NCBI GenBank assembly: GCA_020629005.1 | Contig: JAHDEE010000034.1 | Span: 1-41,451 of the forward strand | Length of the DNA: 41,451 nt | Source: Chitinophagales bacterium | Lineage (GTDB): Bacteria > Bacteroidota > Bacteroidia > Chitinophagales > UBA2359 | Reading direction: 5' to 3' | Shown: one piece after another, positions 24,122 to 32,688 of the stretch | Layout: each line of letters starts with the position of its first letter | How positions within the stretch are numbered: the first letter of the stretch is position 1 | The notes under the pieces: model-generated | What the model was told of the DNA's origin: nothing | Seen by the model: the letters and a program-made list of their open reading frames with translations, nothing else | Database searches by the model: none | Position numbers and translations under genes: made by a program

Positions 24122-25291
24122 CTAAAAAACCTGCACAAGCAGCCCCTTCAAATATTCCCCCTCCTGATGAAATAAATTGATCGGATGATCAAGCCCGGCA
24201 CCCAGCTCTGCTAGGATTCGCATTTGCCTGCCGGCTTCGATTCCCGCAGCCCTGATTGTATTCGCAAAAAGAGCACGATCGATTACCTGAGAACAACTAA
24301 AAGTCATAATCAAGCCTCCACTCGATATCTTAGACATTGCGATCTTATTTAGTCGGATGTAGCCCTTCACCGCCTTATGCCGAGTCTTCACATTCTTGGC
24401 AAATGCTGGTGGATCAAGCACAATTACCTCATACTCTTCACTGCTCTCCTGCAAGAATTCAAAAACATCAGCACAATAGGCCTCATGTTTCTGATCCAAA
24501 CCGTTCAACGCCATATTTCGCCTGGTCAGATCAATTGCCTTTTGCGAACTATCCACAGAATGGACCAAACGGGCTCCACCACCAAGCGCACTGACAGAAA
24601 ATCCACCTGTATAACAAAAAGTATTAAGCACCTTTTTTCCGGCACAATAGCTCGCTAGCTTTTTTCGATTATCGCGCTGATCGATAAAGAAGCCAGTCTT
24701 CTGACCCTTCACCCAATCAACCAGATAGCGATTCCCATCTTCCAGCACTTCAGCTTCTTCTTCTGATCCCAGCAAAAATCCATCTTCCTGCTCATAGCCC
24801 GAATTAGCCTTCAAAGTCTTAGCGCTCTTGTCATAAATCGTCTGCAACTCAGCACCATAAATTTCCCTAAGTGCATGCGCAATAGTAGGAAATAATCTAT
24901 GCATGCCCACAGTATGAGCTTGAAGCACCGCCGCATCTCCATAAATATCAATGATCAAACCCGGCATGCGATCACCAGAAGCATTGATCAATCGATAAAC
25001 ATTAGTCCCCTCAGCACAAACCCAATCTTGTCGATGACCATATGCCTTCCGTATCCGCTCAGTCCAAAATGCCTGATCAAATTCCTCTTGCTCATAACTC
25101 AACACCCTCACCGAAATACTGCCTCGATGATAATGCCCCTTGCAAAGAAATTTCCCGGATTCACCAAAAACCTCCACAATATCTCCCTCTTCAGGCTCCC
25201 CATCGATGCGTCGAATTCCCCCGGAAAAAATCCAGGGATGAAATCTCATTACCGCTGCTTCTCTTTTCTTTCTTAGTATTACTTTTGTCAT
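24122..25291 (-). CDS. rlmI: Class I SAM-dependent rRNA methyltransferase, RlmI-like
   Basis: The 389-residue product from the ATG at 25291 begins with a PUA-like RNA-binding domain (about 1-75; VILRKKREAAVMRFHPWIFSG in part). An EEHD/central domain follows, then a Rossmann methyltransferase domain with NTFCYTGGFSVSAL (SAM binding), DPPAFAKN and a TFSCSQ motif carrying the catalytic cysteine. RlmI methylates C1962 of 23S rRNA to m5C. A longer in-frame start at 25375 would add 28 residues before the conserved N-terminus and is unlikely. It is divergent from the YkgJ gene with 51 bp between. Confidence 0.88.
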   Translation of the reverse strand: MTKVILRKKREAAVMRFHPWIFSGGIRRIDGEPEEGDIVEVFGESGKFLCKGHYHRGSISVRVLSYEQEEFDQAFWTERIRKAYGHRQDWVCAEGTNVYRLINASGDRMPGLIIDIYGDAAVLQAHTVGMHRLFPTIAHALREIYGAELQTIYDKSAKTLKANSGYEQEDGFLLGSEEEAEVLEDGNRYLVDWVKGQKTGFFIDQRDNRKKLASYCAGKKVLNTFCYTGGFSVSALGGGARLVHSVDSSQKAIDLTRRNMALNGLDQKHEAYCADVFEFLQESSEEYEVIVLDPPAFAKNVKTRHKAVKGYIRLNKIAMSKISSGGLIMTFSCSQVIDRALFANTIRAAGIEAGRQMRILAELGAGLDHPINLFHQEGEYLKGLLVQVF

Positions 25292-25342
25292 GAAGATAGT
25301 TCGGCGCACACAATCCAGTGGCGCAATTTTGATAGATGAATA

Positions 25343-25837
25343 ATGCTGAATCCAGATCTCGAGAAACTTCCACAACTAGCCAGCCAGGCTAAACCCAGAA
25401 ATCAGAAATTGCTGGCAAAGATAAAAAGAAAGAAACCAAAGAATCTGGATGCTACCGTCTCGGAGATCCATGACGAAGTCTTCGAAGAGATCGACTGCCT
25501 GGATTGTGCCAACTGCTGCAAAACAACTAGCCCAACCTTTTACAATCGGGATATCGAGCGTCTGGCAAAACATCTCAAACAAACGCCCGCCGAGTTCACG
25601 GAAAAGTTTCTCCACATCGATGAAGACGATGACTACGTGCTCAATTCCGCCCCCTGCACCTTCCTGGGCTCCGACAACTATTGCAGTGTCTACGAGGCTC
25701 GTCCGGATGCTTGCCGCCAATATCCACATACCAAACGCCGCAAATTTCACCAAGTGCTATCCCTCACACTCAAAAACACTTTCATATGCCCTGCTGCATA
25801 CAGAATCGTAGAGCAGCTCGGCAAAGTGTACCAATGA
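25343..25837 (+). CDS. YkgJ-family cysteine-cluster protein
   Basis: The 164-residue protein has the UPF0153/YkgJ pattern: CxxCxxCC at residues 52-59, then Cys105, Cys114, Cys124 in the YEARPDACRQYPH motif and a further Cys near 149. These probably bind a metal or Fe-S cluster. The biochemical function is unknown in the family. It ends 50 nt before repeat copy C, which has the same orientation as this gene. Confidence 0.88.
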   Translation: MLNPDLEKLPQLASQAKPRNQKLLAKIKRKKPKNLDATVSEIHDEVFEEIDCLDCANCCKTTSPTFYNRDIERLAKHLKQTPAEFTEKFLHIDEDDDYVLNSAPCTFLGSDNYCSVYEARPDACRQYPHTKRRKFHQVLSLTLKNTFICPAAYRIVEQLGKVYQ

Positions 25838-25886
25838 ATGCAATCGACCAGCTGAGAAAATCATCATTTTGTCCCAATTGTGAAGA

Positions 25887-26103
25887 TTTTTTTGGAGCGA
25901 ATCAACATTCGGCCGTGGAACAGGTCTCCCTGCTGTCCGTTCCAATGTAGGGCCCATCCAGGTGCTTCGTGTATCCGCTGCAGTGGTCTGCTCCTTGGGT
26001 CGCAGCCCCCTCCAGCGGCACACTCAGTCACCTGGCTGCACCCTCCATTTCCCCTTCCATCAGGGCTATTTTGCAAGCGCTGCCCATCGCGCTACTTTGG
26101 CAT
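25887..26103 (+). repeat. Dispersed 3'-end repeat, copy C
   Basis: It begins TTTTTTTGGAGCGAA, 50 nt after the YkgJ stop, and ends CAGGGCTATTTTGCAAGC followed by CTACTTTGGCAT. A stem CCCTGC/GTAGGG (25928-25933 with 25947-25952) encloses TGTCCGTTCCAAT. The rest of the 532-bp gap (26104-26369) shows nothing recognisable. Confidence 0.85.
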
Positions 26104-26369
26104 AAAGACACGAGGCTTTGCAGCATGAGCGCTGAGGGAATATAGGTCTATTTGGTTGATTATCAGTGTGCAATGTCGATTTGCAGCCAGCTATTCAAGG
26201 CAATATTGCTTATCTTAGAAAATTGTGAAACCGGATATTAGACAGCTCATGACCACCCTTTACAACTTGTAAGTATTGACGCCACTCATCATTTTTTCCG
26301 CTACTGTTTCCGAACCAATTCGCTGCTATCGTCCATGCTTGCAAAGATTGTTTACAAATACCCAACACA

Positions 26370-26900
26370 ATGAGATTATTAATGACCGCTTTGTTACTTG
26401 TCGTTTGCGGATTGCAAATACAAGCACAAAGCACGCAAACAACAAAAAAGGTGGTAGCAAGCAGCAACGAAGTTGTAACTGCCAACGCTGGTACTTTGGA
26501 GGCAGATGGACTACGGCTTTCCTTTACTGCAGGAGAACTTATAGTTGGCTCCGGTTTAGAGAGTTCAAGTGTAAGCCTCTCGCAAGGATTTCAGCCACCT
26601 GCAACTATTACTTCAACATCAGTCTCGCAACCTATTGAGGGAGTGCAGTTAAGTGTTTATCCCAATCCAGCTATGGATTTTATCCAGGTAGATTTTGTGA
26701 AACTAGAAAGGAAGGACGCTGCATTTGCGCTTGAATTGCACAACTTGAAGGGCCAAAAGCTAATTAGCCAAAACATTGCCCCTGGCACTGCCTCTTCACA
26801 GCTTGATCTAGAGGGACTCTCCAATGGACAGTACCTGCTGACCGTTTTGGATCTTTCTGCAGAACGAAAGACCTGCTATCAAATCAACAAGACTAAATAA
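26370..26900 (+). CDS. Secreted protein with type IX (Por) sorting tail
   Basis: The 176-residue protein has a signal peptide (about 1-19, GLQIQAQ) and a C-terminal type A sorting domain of the type IX secretion system (about 90-176: [36 protein letters not shown]). Between them is only a short domain with an [15 protein letters not shown] stretch typical of small Bacteroidota T9SS proteins. It should be exported to, or attached to, the cell surface. It leads a probable operon with two collagen-like proteins, 22 bp upstream of the first. Confidence 0.9.
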   Translation: MRLLMTALLLVVCGLQIQAQSTQTTKKVVASSNEVVTANAGTLEADGLRLSFTAGELIVGSGLESSSVSLSQGFQPPATITSTSVSQPIEGVQLSVYPNPAMDFIQVDFVKLERKDAAFALELHNLKGQKLISQNIAPGTASSQLDLEGLSNGQYLLTVLDLSAERKTCYQINKTK

Positions 26901-26922
26901 TAAACCACTAAAAATAATTGAA

Positions 26923-28386
26923 ATGAAAAGTATTATAGCTTTAATCACATTGCTGCTTTTGAGCGCTTTTGCCTTCGCACAGGTTCCTCAGGCATTTAGC
27001 TACCAGGCAGTGGCCTTTGATGACGAAGGAGGCCCTTTGATAGAACAAGATATTAGTGTGCAAGTGGAAATACTACAGGATGGTGCCGCAGTATATTCCG
27101 AAACCCATAGTGTGCAGACCACAAATACCGGACTGTTCAATCTTGCAATTGGAAATGGAGATAGTGGTTCCTCTTTATCAGCGGTAAACTGGGCAAACGG
27201 AGCAACCAGCATCAGCATCGCAATTGATGAAAATGGTGGAGATGATTTCGAATTGGTGAGCACGACGGCTCTTTTGAGTGTACCATATGCACTGCATGCA
27301 GATGGCGCTGAAGGTCCACAAGGTCCAGCTGGTCCACAGGGACCATCCGGCCCTCCTGGTCCTCAAGGTCCACAAGGTCCTTCGGGTGATGCCGGTGATC
27401 CGGGTCCTGCAGGTCCTCAAGGTCCCGACGGTGCTTCCGGAGCTCAAGGCCCTCAAGGCCCTGACGGGGAAGTTGGTCCGTCTGGTGACGCAGGTCCACA
27501 AGGTCCTCCTGGCCCACAGGGTCCTATGGGCCCACAAGGTCCCGGTGGTGGAGATCCTGGAATTGACTGCTGGGATACCAACGGAAATGGGGAAAATGAT
27601 GAAGAAGAAGATGTAAACGAAGATGGAGATTTCAACCCCTATGATTGTATTGGAGAACCAGGAGAGACTGGCCCGGTGGGTCCTCAGGGTGAATCTGGAA
27701 TAACTGGCGCACAAGGTCCTTCAGGACCAGCTGGCCCTCAGGGCCCAGCAGGGCCGATGGGTGAAACAGGCCCGCAAGGCCCACAAGGTCCACAGGGTCC
27801 TGCTGGTCCAATGGGTCCTCAAGGAGCGGCAGGTCCACAAGGCCCTCCCGGCCCTCAGGGTCCTCCAGGCGAGCAAGGTCCTCCAGGAATTTCTCCCTGG
27901 AACGTGTCTGAGGACGTGTTGAGTTTTGACGGACAAGTAGGTATCGGTACAGATGACCCTGCTTGTGATCTGGATGTCGCAGGAACAATCTGCGCGAATG
28001 GTGTTGCACTTAGTTCGGATCGCAGATACAAGAGAAACATTGAAGACCTGGAAAGTGTATTGGCAAAAGTGCTCAAAATGCAGGGGGTTACTTATACTTT
28101 CAGAACAGAAGAGTTTCCAGAAAGACGCTTCCCGGAAAGCATGCAAATTGGTCTAATAGCGCAGGAGATAGAGCAACTGTTTCCTGAGCTGGTAATTACT
28201 AAAGCAGATGGCTACAAAGCCGTGGATTATGTAAAACTGAACCCCATCCTGCTAGAGGCCATCAAGGAAATTCATGCTCAATTGCAGACCCTTAAAGCTG
28301 AAGATGATGCGTTCTTGCGCGAGACAGAGCTTTTGAAGGCTGAGATCGAAGGCATGAAAAGCACCTTGACTGAGCAGTCAAAATAA
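26923..28386 (+). CDS. Collagen-like/S74 surface protein 1
   Basis: The 487-residue protein has, in order, a signal peptide (1-19), a beta-rich head (about 21-128, [14 protein letters not shown] and FNLAIGNGD), and a Gly-X-Y tract (about 131-213). A Cys-bracketed insert (Cys216-Cys242) with two EF-hand-like loops comes next, then a second Gly-X-Y tract (about 245-322). The C-terminal S74 intramolecular chaperone ([15 protein letters not shown], about 363-470) is followed by a coiled coil. S74 domains trimerise fibres and then cut themselves off near the SSDRR sequence. Trimeric collagen-like fibres on the surface are the likely product. There is no type IX tail. Confidence 0.9.
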   Translation: MKSIIALITLLLLSAFAFAQVPQAFSYQAVAFDDEGGPLIEQDISVQVEILQDGAAVYSETHSVQTTNTGLFNLAIGNGDSGSSLSAVNWANGATSISIAIDENGGDDFELVSTTALLSVPYALHADGAEGPQGPAGPQGPSGPPGPQGPQGPSGDAGDPGPAGPQGPDGASGAQGPQGPDGEVGPSGDAGPQGPPGPQGPMGPQGPGGGDPGIDCWDTNGNGENDEEEDVNEDGDFNPYDCIGEPGETGPVGPQGESGITGAQGPSGPAGPQGPAGPMGETGPQGPQGPQGPAGPMGPQGAAGPQGPPGPQGPPGEQGPPGISPWNVSEDVLSFDGQVGIGTDDPACDLDVAGTICANGVALSSDRRYKRNIEDLESVLAKVLKMQGVTYTFRTEEFPERRFPESMQIGLIAQEIEQLFPELVITKADGYKAVDYVKLNPILLEAIKEIHAQLQTLKAEDDAFLRETELLKAEIEGMKSTLTEQSK

Positions 28387-28411
28387 TTTCTGACCCGATA
28401 AAACTAATAAG

Positions 28412-29896
28412 ATGAAAAATTTAATAGTTATAGCATTGGGTTTGTTCTTGTGCTTCACATTATCAGCCCAGGCGCCTTACGCTTTCAATTTCCAGGGCTT
28501 TGCTTCTAACTCAGAGGGAGAGGCTCTAGAAAACCAGGAAATTACCGTGCAGATCGAAATACTGGATCAATCCGCAACAGGACCGGTAGCTTACGAAGAA
28601 ATTCATACAACAACAACAGGCCTGCTAGGAAGATTCAGCATAGCGATTGGTTCCGTAGAAAATAGTGAAGGTATAACCCTCGAGTCTGTGGACTGGTCCG
28701 CTGGACAGAAATTCCTTCGAATTTCCATGGACCCGAATGCAGGGGATAATTTTACAACGCTTGGAACTCAACAACTCTTTTCAGTTCCTTTCGCCCTTTA
28801 CGCTGAGAATTTAAGAGGTCCAGCTGGACCGCAGGGTTCATACGGTCCTCAAGGTATGGCTGGAGCTATGGGGCCCACTGGTATCGAGGGTCCACAAGGC
28901 GAAGAAGGGCCCGCAGGAGCTCAGGGATTGCCAGGCAGCGATGGCAGTGTTGGCCCAATCGGTGAGGCTGGTCCAATGGGTTTGGCCGGACCTGCAGGCC
29001 TTGAAGGAGAGCCAGGCCCAATCGGTGAGGAAGGTCTACCAGGTGGTACTGACGGGAATCCAGGTGTGAAATGTTGGGATCTCAATAACAACCTGGCTGA
29101 TGATCCAGAGGAAGACAAGAATGAAGATGGCGCCTTTACCATCGCCGATTGTAAAGGACCAGACGGTGACCCAGGTCCTATGGGTCCTCCTGGTGCTACG
29201 GCTAGCACAGGACCAGAAGGACCTCAAGGACCAGTGGGCCCTGCCGGACCACAAGGCCCTACTGGTGCTCAGGGACCTGCGGGTAATGCAGGTGATCCAG
29301 GAGTAATTGGAATCATCTGTTTTCCAAATACCACCCCTGGTCCGCAGGGAATGACTGGTCCACAAGGAGAGCCGGGAGAGCGAGGCACGACTATCTGGAT
29401 ACCCAATGCAGATAGTAGCATGACATATGTAATGGATTACAGTATTGGCATAGGGACGGACACTCCGGATTGTGCGCTGGATGTTGCAGGCAGCATCTGT
29501 ACCAATGGTACCCCTCTGAGTTCAGATCGTCGGTTCAAGCAAAACATCGAGCCACTACAGCATGCAATGAGCAATCTTTTGCGAATGAGGGGAGTTAGCT
29601 ATGACTTTAGAACCACTAAGTTTGCAGCAAAGAATTTTCCGGCAGAAAAGCAAATAGGCTTTATTGCACAGGAACTAGAGTTGATATACCCTGAATTAGT
29701 GATGACAAAATCAGATGGCTATAAAGCCGTTGACTACGCCAAAATGACTCCGATTCTGATTGAAGCGATCAAGTCGCTGAACGCAGAACTTGAAGCCAGA
29801 AAGCAGTTTAGCGCAAATGAGAAAGCCAGGATTCTAAAGGAACTTCGAGCTGAAGTGCAGTTGTTGAATCAACAAATGGATACAGCAAGGAGATAA
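28412..29896 (+). CDS. Collagen-like/S74 surface protein 2
   Basis: The 494-residue paralogue of the gene 25 bp upstream has the same order: signal peptide (1-20), head domain (about 21-134), Gly-X-Y tract (136-218) and a Cys221-Cys247 insert with two EF-hand-like loops. More Gly-X-Y follows with a second interruption carrying one cysteine (GIICFPNTT, about 300-307), then the S74 domain (about 370-480) and a coiled coil. The head and S74 domains are clearly homologous to protein 1 but well diverged in DNA, so this is an older tandem duplication. A terminator follows. Confidence 0.9.
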   Translation: MKNLIVIALGLFLCFTLSAQAPYAFNFQGFASNSEGEALENQEITVQIEILDQSATGPVAYEEIHTTTTGLLGRFSIAIGSVENSEGITLESVDWSAGQKFLRISMDPNAGDNFTTLGTQQLFSVPFALYAENLRGPAGPQGSYGPQGMAGAMGPTGIEGPQGEEGPAGAQGLPGSDGSVGPIGEAGPMGLAGPAGLEGEPGPIGEEGLPGGTDGNPGVKCWDLNNNLADDPEEDKNEDGAFTIADCKGPDGDPGPMGPPGATASTGPEGPQGPVGPAGPQGPTGAQGPAGNAGDPGVIGIICFPNTTPGPQGMTGPQGEPGERGTTIWIPNADSSMTYVMDYSIGIGTDTPDCALDVAGSICTNGTPLSSDRRFKQNIEPLQHAMSNLLRMRGVSYDFRTTKFAAKNFPAEKQIGFIAQELELIYPELVMTKSDGYKAVDYAKMTPILIEAIKSLNAELEARKQFSANEKARILKELRAEVQLLNQQMDTARR

Positions 29897-29945
29897 TCCT
29901 GTACGGTATACCAAGAGATGATCGGGTATTCACAGATACTTGACG

Positions 29946-29987
29946 AAAAAAGGGCATTGACTGAAACAGTCAATGCCCTTGTCATTT
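29946..29987 (+). terminator. Intrinsic terminator after the collagen-like operon
   Basis: AAGGGCATTGACTG and CAGTCAATGCCCTT form a 14-bp stem with an AAA loop, flanked by A and T runs on both sides. It probably works for both convergent transcripts. Confidence 0.88.
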
Positions 29988-30006
29988 TCCTTCAATGTTG
30001 GACAGC

Positions 30007-30714
30007 TCAATCGATGCTGATTAGTTCGACATCAAAGATTAGTGTTGTATGAGGGCCGATTTTGGGGCCGGCTCCATTTGCTCCGTAAGCTAAATCTGAA
30101 GGAACAAAAAGTTTCCATTTTGATCCTACAGGCATCAGTTGCAAGGCTTCCGTCCATCCGGCAATCACTCCACTTACAGGGAAGGAAGCAGGCTGTCCTC
30201 GATCGACAGAGCTGTCGAACACCTCCCCGGATATCAATGTACCGTGGTAGTGAGTCGTCACCTTATCTGTCAAAGAGGGCTTCGGTCCGGTGCCTTCTTT
30301 GATTATCTGATATTGTAGCCCGGAAGGAAGTGTAACAATTCCTTCTTTGGCTTTGTTGGCTTCAAGGAATTCGGTACCTGCTTTTTTAGCTTCCGCCTCT
30401 TGTTCTTGTGCTAGCTTGGAAAAGTAGGCTTGAAGCGTTTGTTCGGCCTCTGGTGCTGAAATTTTTAAATCCGCCTCTCCAAACACATCCGTGATCGCCT
30501 GACTAAAGGCGTTGGTATTTAAGTCTTTCATTCCCTGCTGCTGAATGCTTTTGGCAATATTCACACCCAAACTGTAACTTACTTTGTCGATTTCTGAATC
30601 CATTGATATTTCTTTGCTTGTTTCTGATTTTTGACCACTACAGGACATAGTAGCGAGGCTGAGGCAAATCGCCAGCAGACACTGTGGTAATAGTTTTACT
30701 TTCAAAATTTTCAA
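30007..30714 (-). CDS. FKBP-type peptidyl-prolyl isomerase lipoprotein
   Basis: The 235-residue protein has a lipoprotein signal with lipobox ATMSC (Cys25). A helical FKBP_N dimerisation domain follows (about 40-120, with VSYSLGVNIAKSI), then a C-terminal FKBP domain (about 130-235: LPSGLQYQIIKEGTGPKP, VFDSSVDRGQPASFPVSGVI, SDLAYG). This is the Mip/FklB layout. It catalyses proline isomerisation in the periplasm, helping secreted proteins fold. It is convergent with the collagen-like operon; helping its proline-rich products fold is an appealing guess. Confidence 0.93.
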   Translation of the reverse strand: MKILKVKLLPQCLLAICLSLATMSCSGQKSETSKEISMDSEIDKVSYSLGVNIAKSIQQQGMKDLNTNAFSQAITDVFGEADLKISAPEAEQTLQAYFSKLAQEQEAEAKKAGTEFLEANKAKEGIVTLPSGLQYQIIKEGTGPKPSLTDKVTTHYHGTLISGEVFDSSVDRGQPASFPVSGVIAGWTEALQLMPVGSKWKLFVPSDLAYGANGAGPKIGPHTTLIFDVELISID

Positions 30715-30792
30715 TTTAATTCTGCGCGAAGGTAGGAACTATATGATGATTTATTTGCTTTTCAGCAATATTAGCCCGAGGGCAGGCCTTTT

Positions 30793-31974
30793 TTAGTTGC
30801 TGGAAGCCAGCTTAACTGTTCTCATGATCTGCTTTTTTCCCTGCCTGGATTGAAGACTTATCAGGTATATTCCGGGAACCCATGTTTGGGTTTGCATTGT
30901 GCATTGCTTCTTTCCGGATGCTGGTAGCTCAAAAACCAGGCTTCCGGCTGTATTGAAGACGGCGATTTGCTGCATATCACCTTGCCACTCAATTTGCAAT
31001 TGATCGACAAAGGGGTTGGGGAAACTACTCACTTCCAGTGCTTCTACAGTAGCCGACGAAACGGCCGGACCTGCAAGGGTATACTGCTGAAAGAATTTCC
31101 AAATCTCTTCCGAAGCATTGATATCTCTATTGGTCATTCCATCAATGTCGAATACGCCATCCGGCCAGGTATGTCCACCATCATTGATTTTAAAATGCAA
31201 GACTTCTTTGTTGCTTTGGCAATCCGTCCAGGCAGTTTTTTCTACAGTGGTGCCGTCAGTATCTACAATATCCTCCAGGTCTTCGGTTATTGCTTCCGAG
31301 CTGCATTCGTTTTGGCTAATCCAATAGTCCATGGACTCTTGCACACTCAGGAATCCATCGGCTCCATTATAGGGAACGGTCAAATCATTGTCGCCGTGGA
31401 TATGCAGCACTGGTTTTGGTACAGAAGACTGACAATTTTCTACCATGATCTCTGTCATCACTCCCGTCACTGATGCTATGGCCGCGATTCGGTCTTCCAG
31501 TTCACATGCTAGACGATAACTCATAAAACCACCATTGGACATGCCGCAGGAATAGACGCGATTCGCATCGATGTTGTAATTGGCTGAGAAGTGGTCGATC
31601 AGTGCGGAAACAAATCCTACATCGTCTGGATAGCTGTTGTATTGGTCTTCGTTAAATCCAACATTGAAGAATTGCGTGTATGTTCCTAACTCATTCTCGA
31701 AGCCAATACCTTCCGGGTAGACCACGATGAATTCGTTTTCTTCCGCAACAACGTCCATTCTGGAGTAGATTTCTTGTTGTGTAGCATTGGAGCCAAATCC
31801 ATGAAGGTTAAAAACAAGGGGGTAAGCTTTCGTGCTGTCATAGGTTTCAGGCACATAAAACCGCATGGATCGCTCCTCGTCCTGGAACATAATTGTGCCT
31901 TGCTGTGTTTGTGCAGCTACCGATAAGGACAGCAAACAGATGCCGAGGATCAAAAAAACTAGTTGCTTTCTCAT
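30793..31974 (-). CDS. Secreted esterase (PHB-depolymerase/feruloyl-esterase-like) with type IX tail
   Basis: From the ATG at 31974 the protein has 393 residues. A signal peptide (about 1-21) is followed by an alpha/beta-hydrolase domain of the Esterase_phd type (about 28-290), with the oxyanion motif NLHGFGSN, nucleophile elbow GMSNGG, acid HIHGDNDLTVPY and catalytic His in GGHTWPD. A type IX sorting tail (about 315-393, SSFPNPFVDQLQIEW) ends the protein. It probably cleaves ester bonds in polymers outside the cell, for example polyhydroxyalkanoate or acylated polysaccharide. The exact substrate is unknown. A longer start at 32007 would put 11 residues before the signal peptide. Confidence 0.9.
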   Translation of the reverse strand: MRKQLVFLILGICLLSLSVAAQTQQGTIMFQDEERSMRFYVPETYDSTKAYPLVFNLHGFGSNATQQEIYSRMDVVAEENEFIVVYPEGIGFENELGTYTQFFNVGFNEDQYNSYPDDVGFVSALIDHFSANYNIDANRVYSCGMSNGGFMSYRLACELEDRIAAIASVTGVMTEIMVENCQSSVPKPVLHIHGDNDLTVPYNGADGFLSVQESMDYWISQNECSSEAITEDLEDIVDTDGTTVEKTAWTDCQSNKEVLHFKINDGGHTWPDGVFDIDGMTNRDINASEEIWKFFQQYTLAGPAVSSATVEALEVSSFPNPFVDQLQIEWQGDMQQIAVFNTAGSLVFELPASGKKQCTMQTQTWVPGIYLISLQSRQGKKQIMRTVKLASSN

Positions 31975-32091
31975 AGAATTTTTGTTAGAGATGGGTAATG
32001 AGATCAAGATTTCAGAGCTTTGCGGTAAAGATACATTGCCACAACATCATTGGCAGTTAATTGTTTTATTTCGCAACCAAAAGGAAAAAGA

Positions 32092-32445
32092 ATGACCAAG
32101 AAAGTATATCACCTCAGCAATTGTGGCACTTGTAAACGAATCATCAAGGATTTGGAAATTGGTGATGAATTTGTCTACCAAAACATTAAAGCAGAACCGA
32201 TAACAGAGCAGCAGATTGAACAAATGAAAGACCTGGCAGGCAGCTATGAAGCCTTGTTTAGTCGAAGAGCGATGAAATATCGCTCACTGGGGCTTGCGGA
32301 AAAAGACCTTTCTGAAAATGATTATCGAAACTACATTCTTGAAGAATACACTTTTCTGAAGCGCCCAGTGATTATTCGGGAGGATCGGATCTTTGTAGGT
32401 AGTGCAAAATCGACCATAGCTGAGTTAAAGGCATTGTTGCAATAA
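32092..32445 (+). CDS. ArsC/Spx-family thioredoxin-fold protein
   Basis: The 117-residue protein has an N-terminal CGTC motif (VYHLSNCGTCKRI) and the ArsC/Spx-type domain with KAEPITEQQIEQM, ALFSRRAMKYRS and a LKRPVIIREDRIFVG segment. It probably acts as a thiol-dependent reductase or a redox regulator. ArsC is not certain because no ars genes are near and the arginine triad of ArsC is not fully visible. The ATG at 32092 has a good AAGGAAAAAG site before it. Confidence 0.82.
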   Translation: MTKKVYHLSNCGTCKRIIKDLEIGDEFVYQNIKAEPITEQQIEQMKDLAGSYEALFSRRAMKYRSLGLAEKDLSENDYRNYILEEYTFLKRPVIIREDRIFVGSAKSTIAELKALLQ

Positions 32446-32463
32446 TCGTCTGAAAATGGCGTA

Positions 32464-32503
32464 AAAAATCCCCCTTTGCCGAAAAGCAGAGGGGGATTTT
32501 AAT
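32464..32503 (+). terminator. Bidirectional intrinsic terminator
   Basis: AAAATCCCCCT and AGGGGGATTTT form a stem around TTGCCGAAAAGCAG, with A and T runs on both sides. It closes the ArsC-like gene and may also stop transcripts from the 919-aa gene. Confidence 0.85.
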
Positions 32504-32518
32504 TTTTCAAACTCTAAA

Positions 32519-32688
32519 AACTAGTGCTACGCAAACGAAGTCCGCAACACCTTTAAGGGCTTCTATTTCTGTCATCCTTCGTTGCTCGTCAGTCACGTAG
32601 CTACGGCTATGCTCCATCCTCGCGCCTAGGCTGACAAAAAGATAAGCTCCTTAAAGGTGTCACGTACTTTGTTTACGCAGCACTAGTT
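32519..32688. mobile_element. 170-bp long-inverted-repeat element (MITE-like), complete copy
   Basis: The left arm AACTAGTGCTACGCAAACGA and the right arm (its complement reads AACTAGTGCTGCGTAAACAA) match for about 40 bp, up to CACCTTTAAGG. The match continues more weakly as GCTTCTATTTCTGTCA versus GCTTATCTTTTTGTCA. The centre holds the palindrome CGTAGCTACG. There is no open reading frame or transposase. The stop codon of the adjacent minus-strand gene (CTA on the plus strand, 32683-32685) lies in the right arm. Confidence 0.8.

Noticed and set aside
25864-26076. Open frame MQNSPDG... in repeat copy C and its likeness to one in copy B (39089-39331)
   Set aside because: The two frames look alike because the DNA is repeated. 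In copy A the same frame is broken by stops and in copy D it is not kept, so the conservation is of nucleotides, not of a protein.
27178-28146. Long minus-strand frames opposite the collagen-like genes
   Set aside because: They are Trp/Arg/Thr-rich shadows of the Gly-X-Y codon repeats. They have no family resemblance and no start signals.
32092-32445. Arsenic-resistance operon
   Set aside because: Only an ArsC/Spx-like protein is present, with no arsB, acr3 or arsR beside it.
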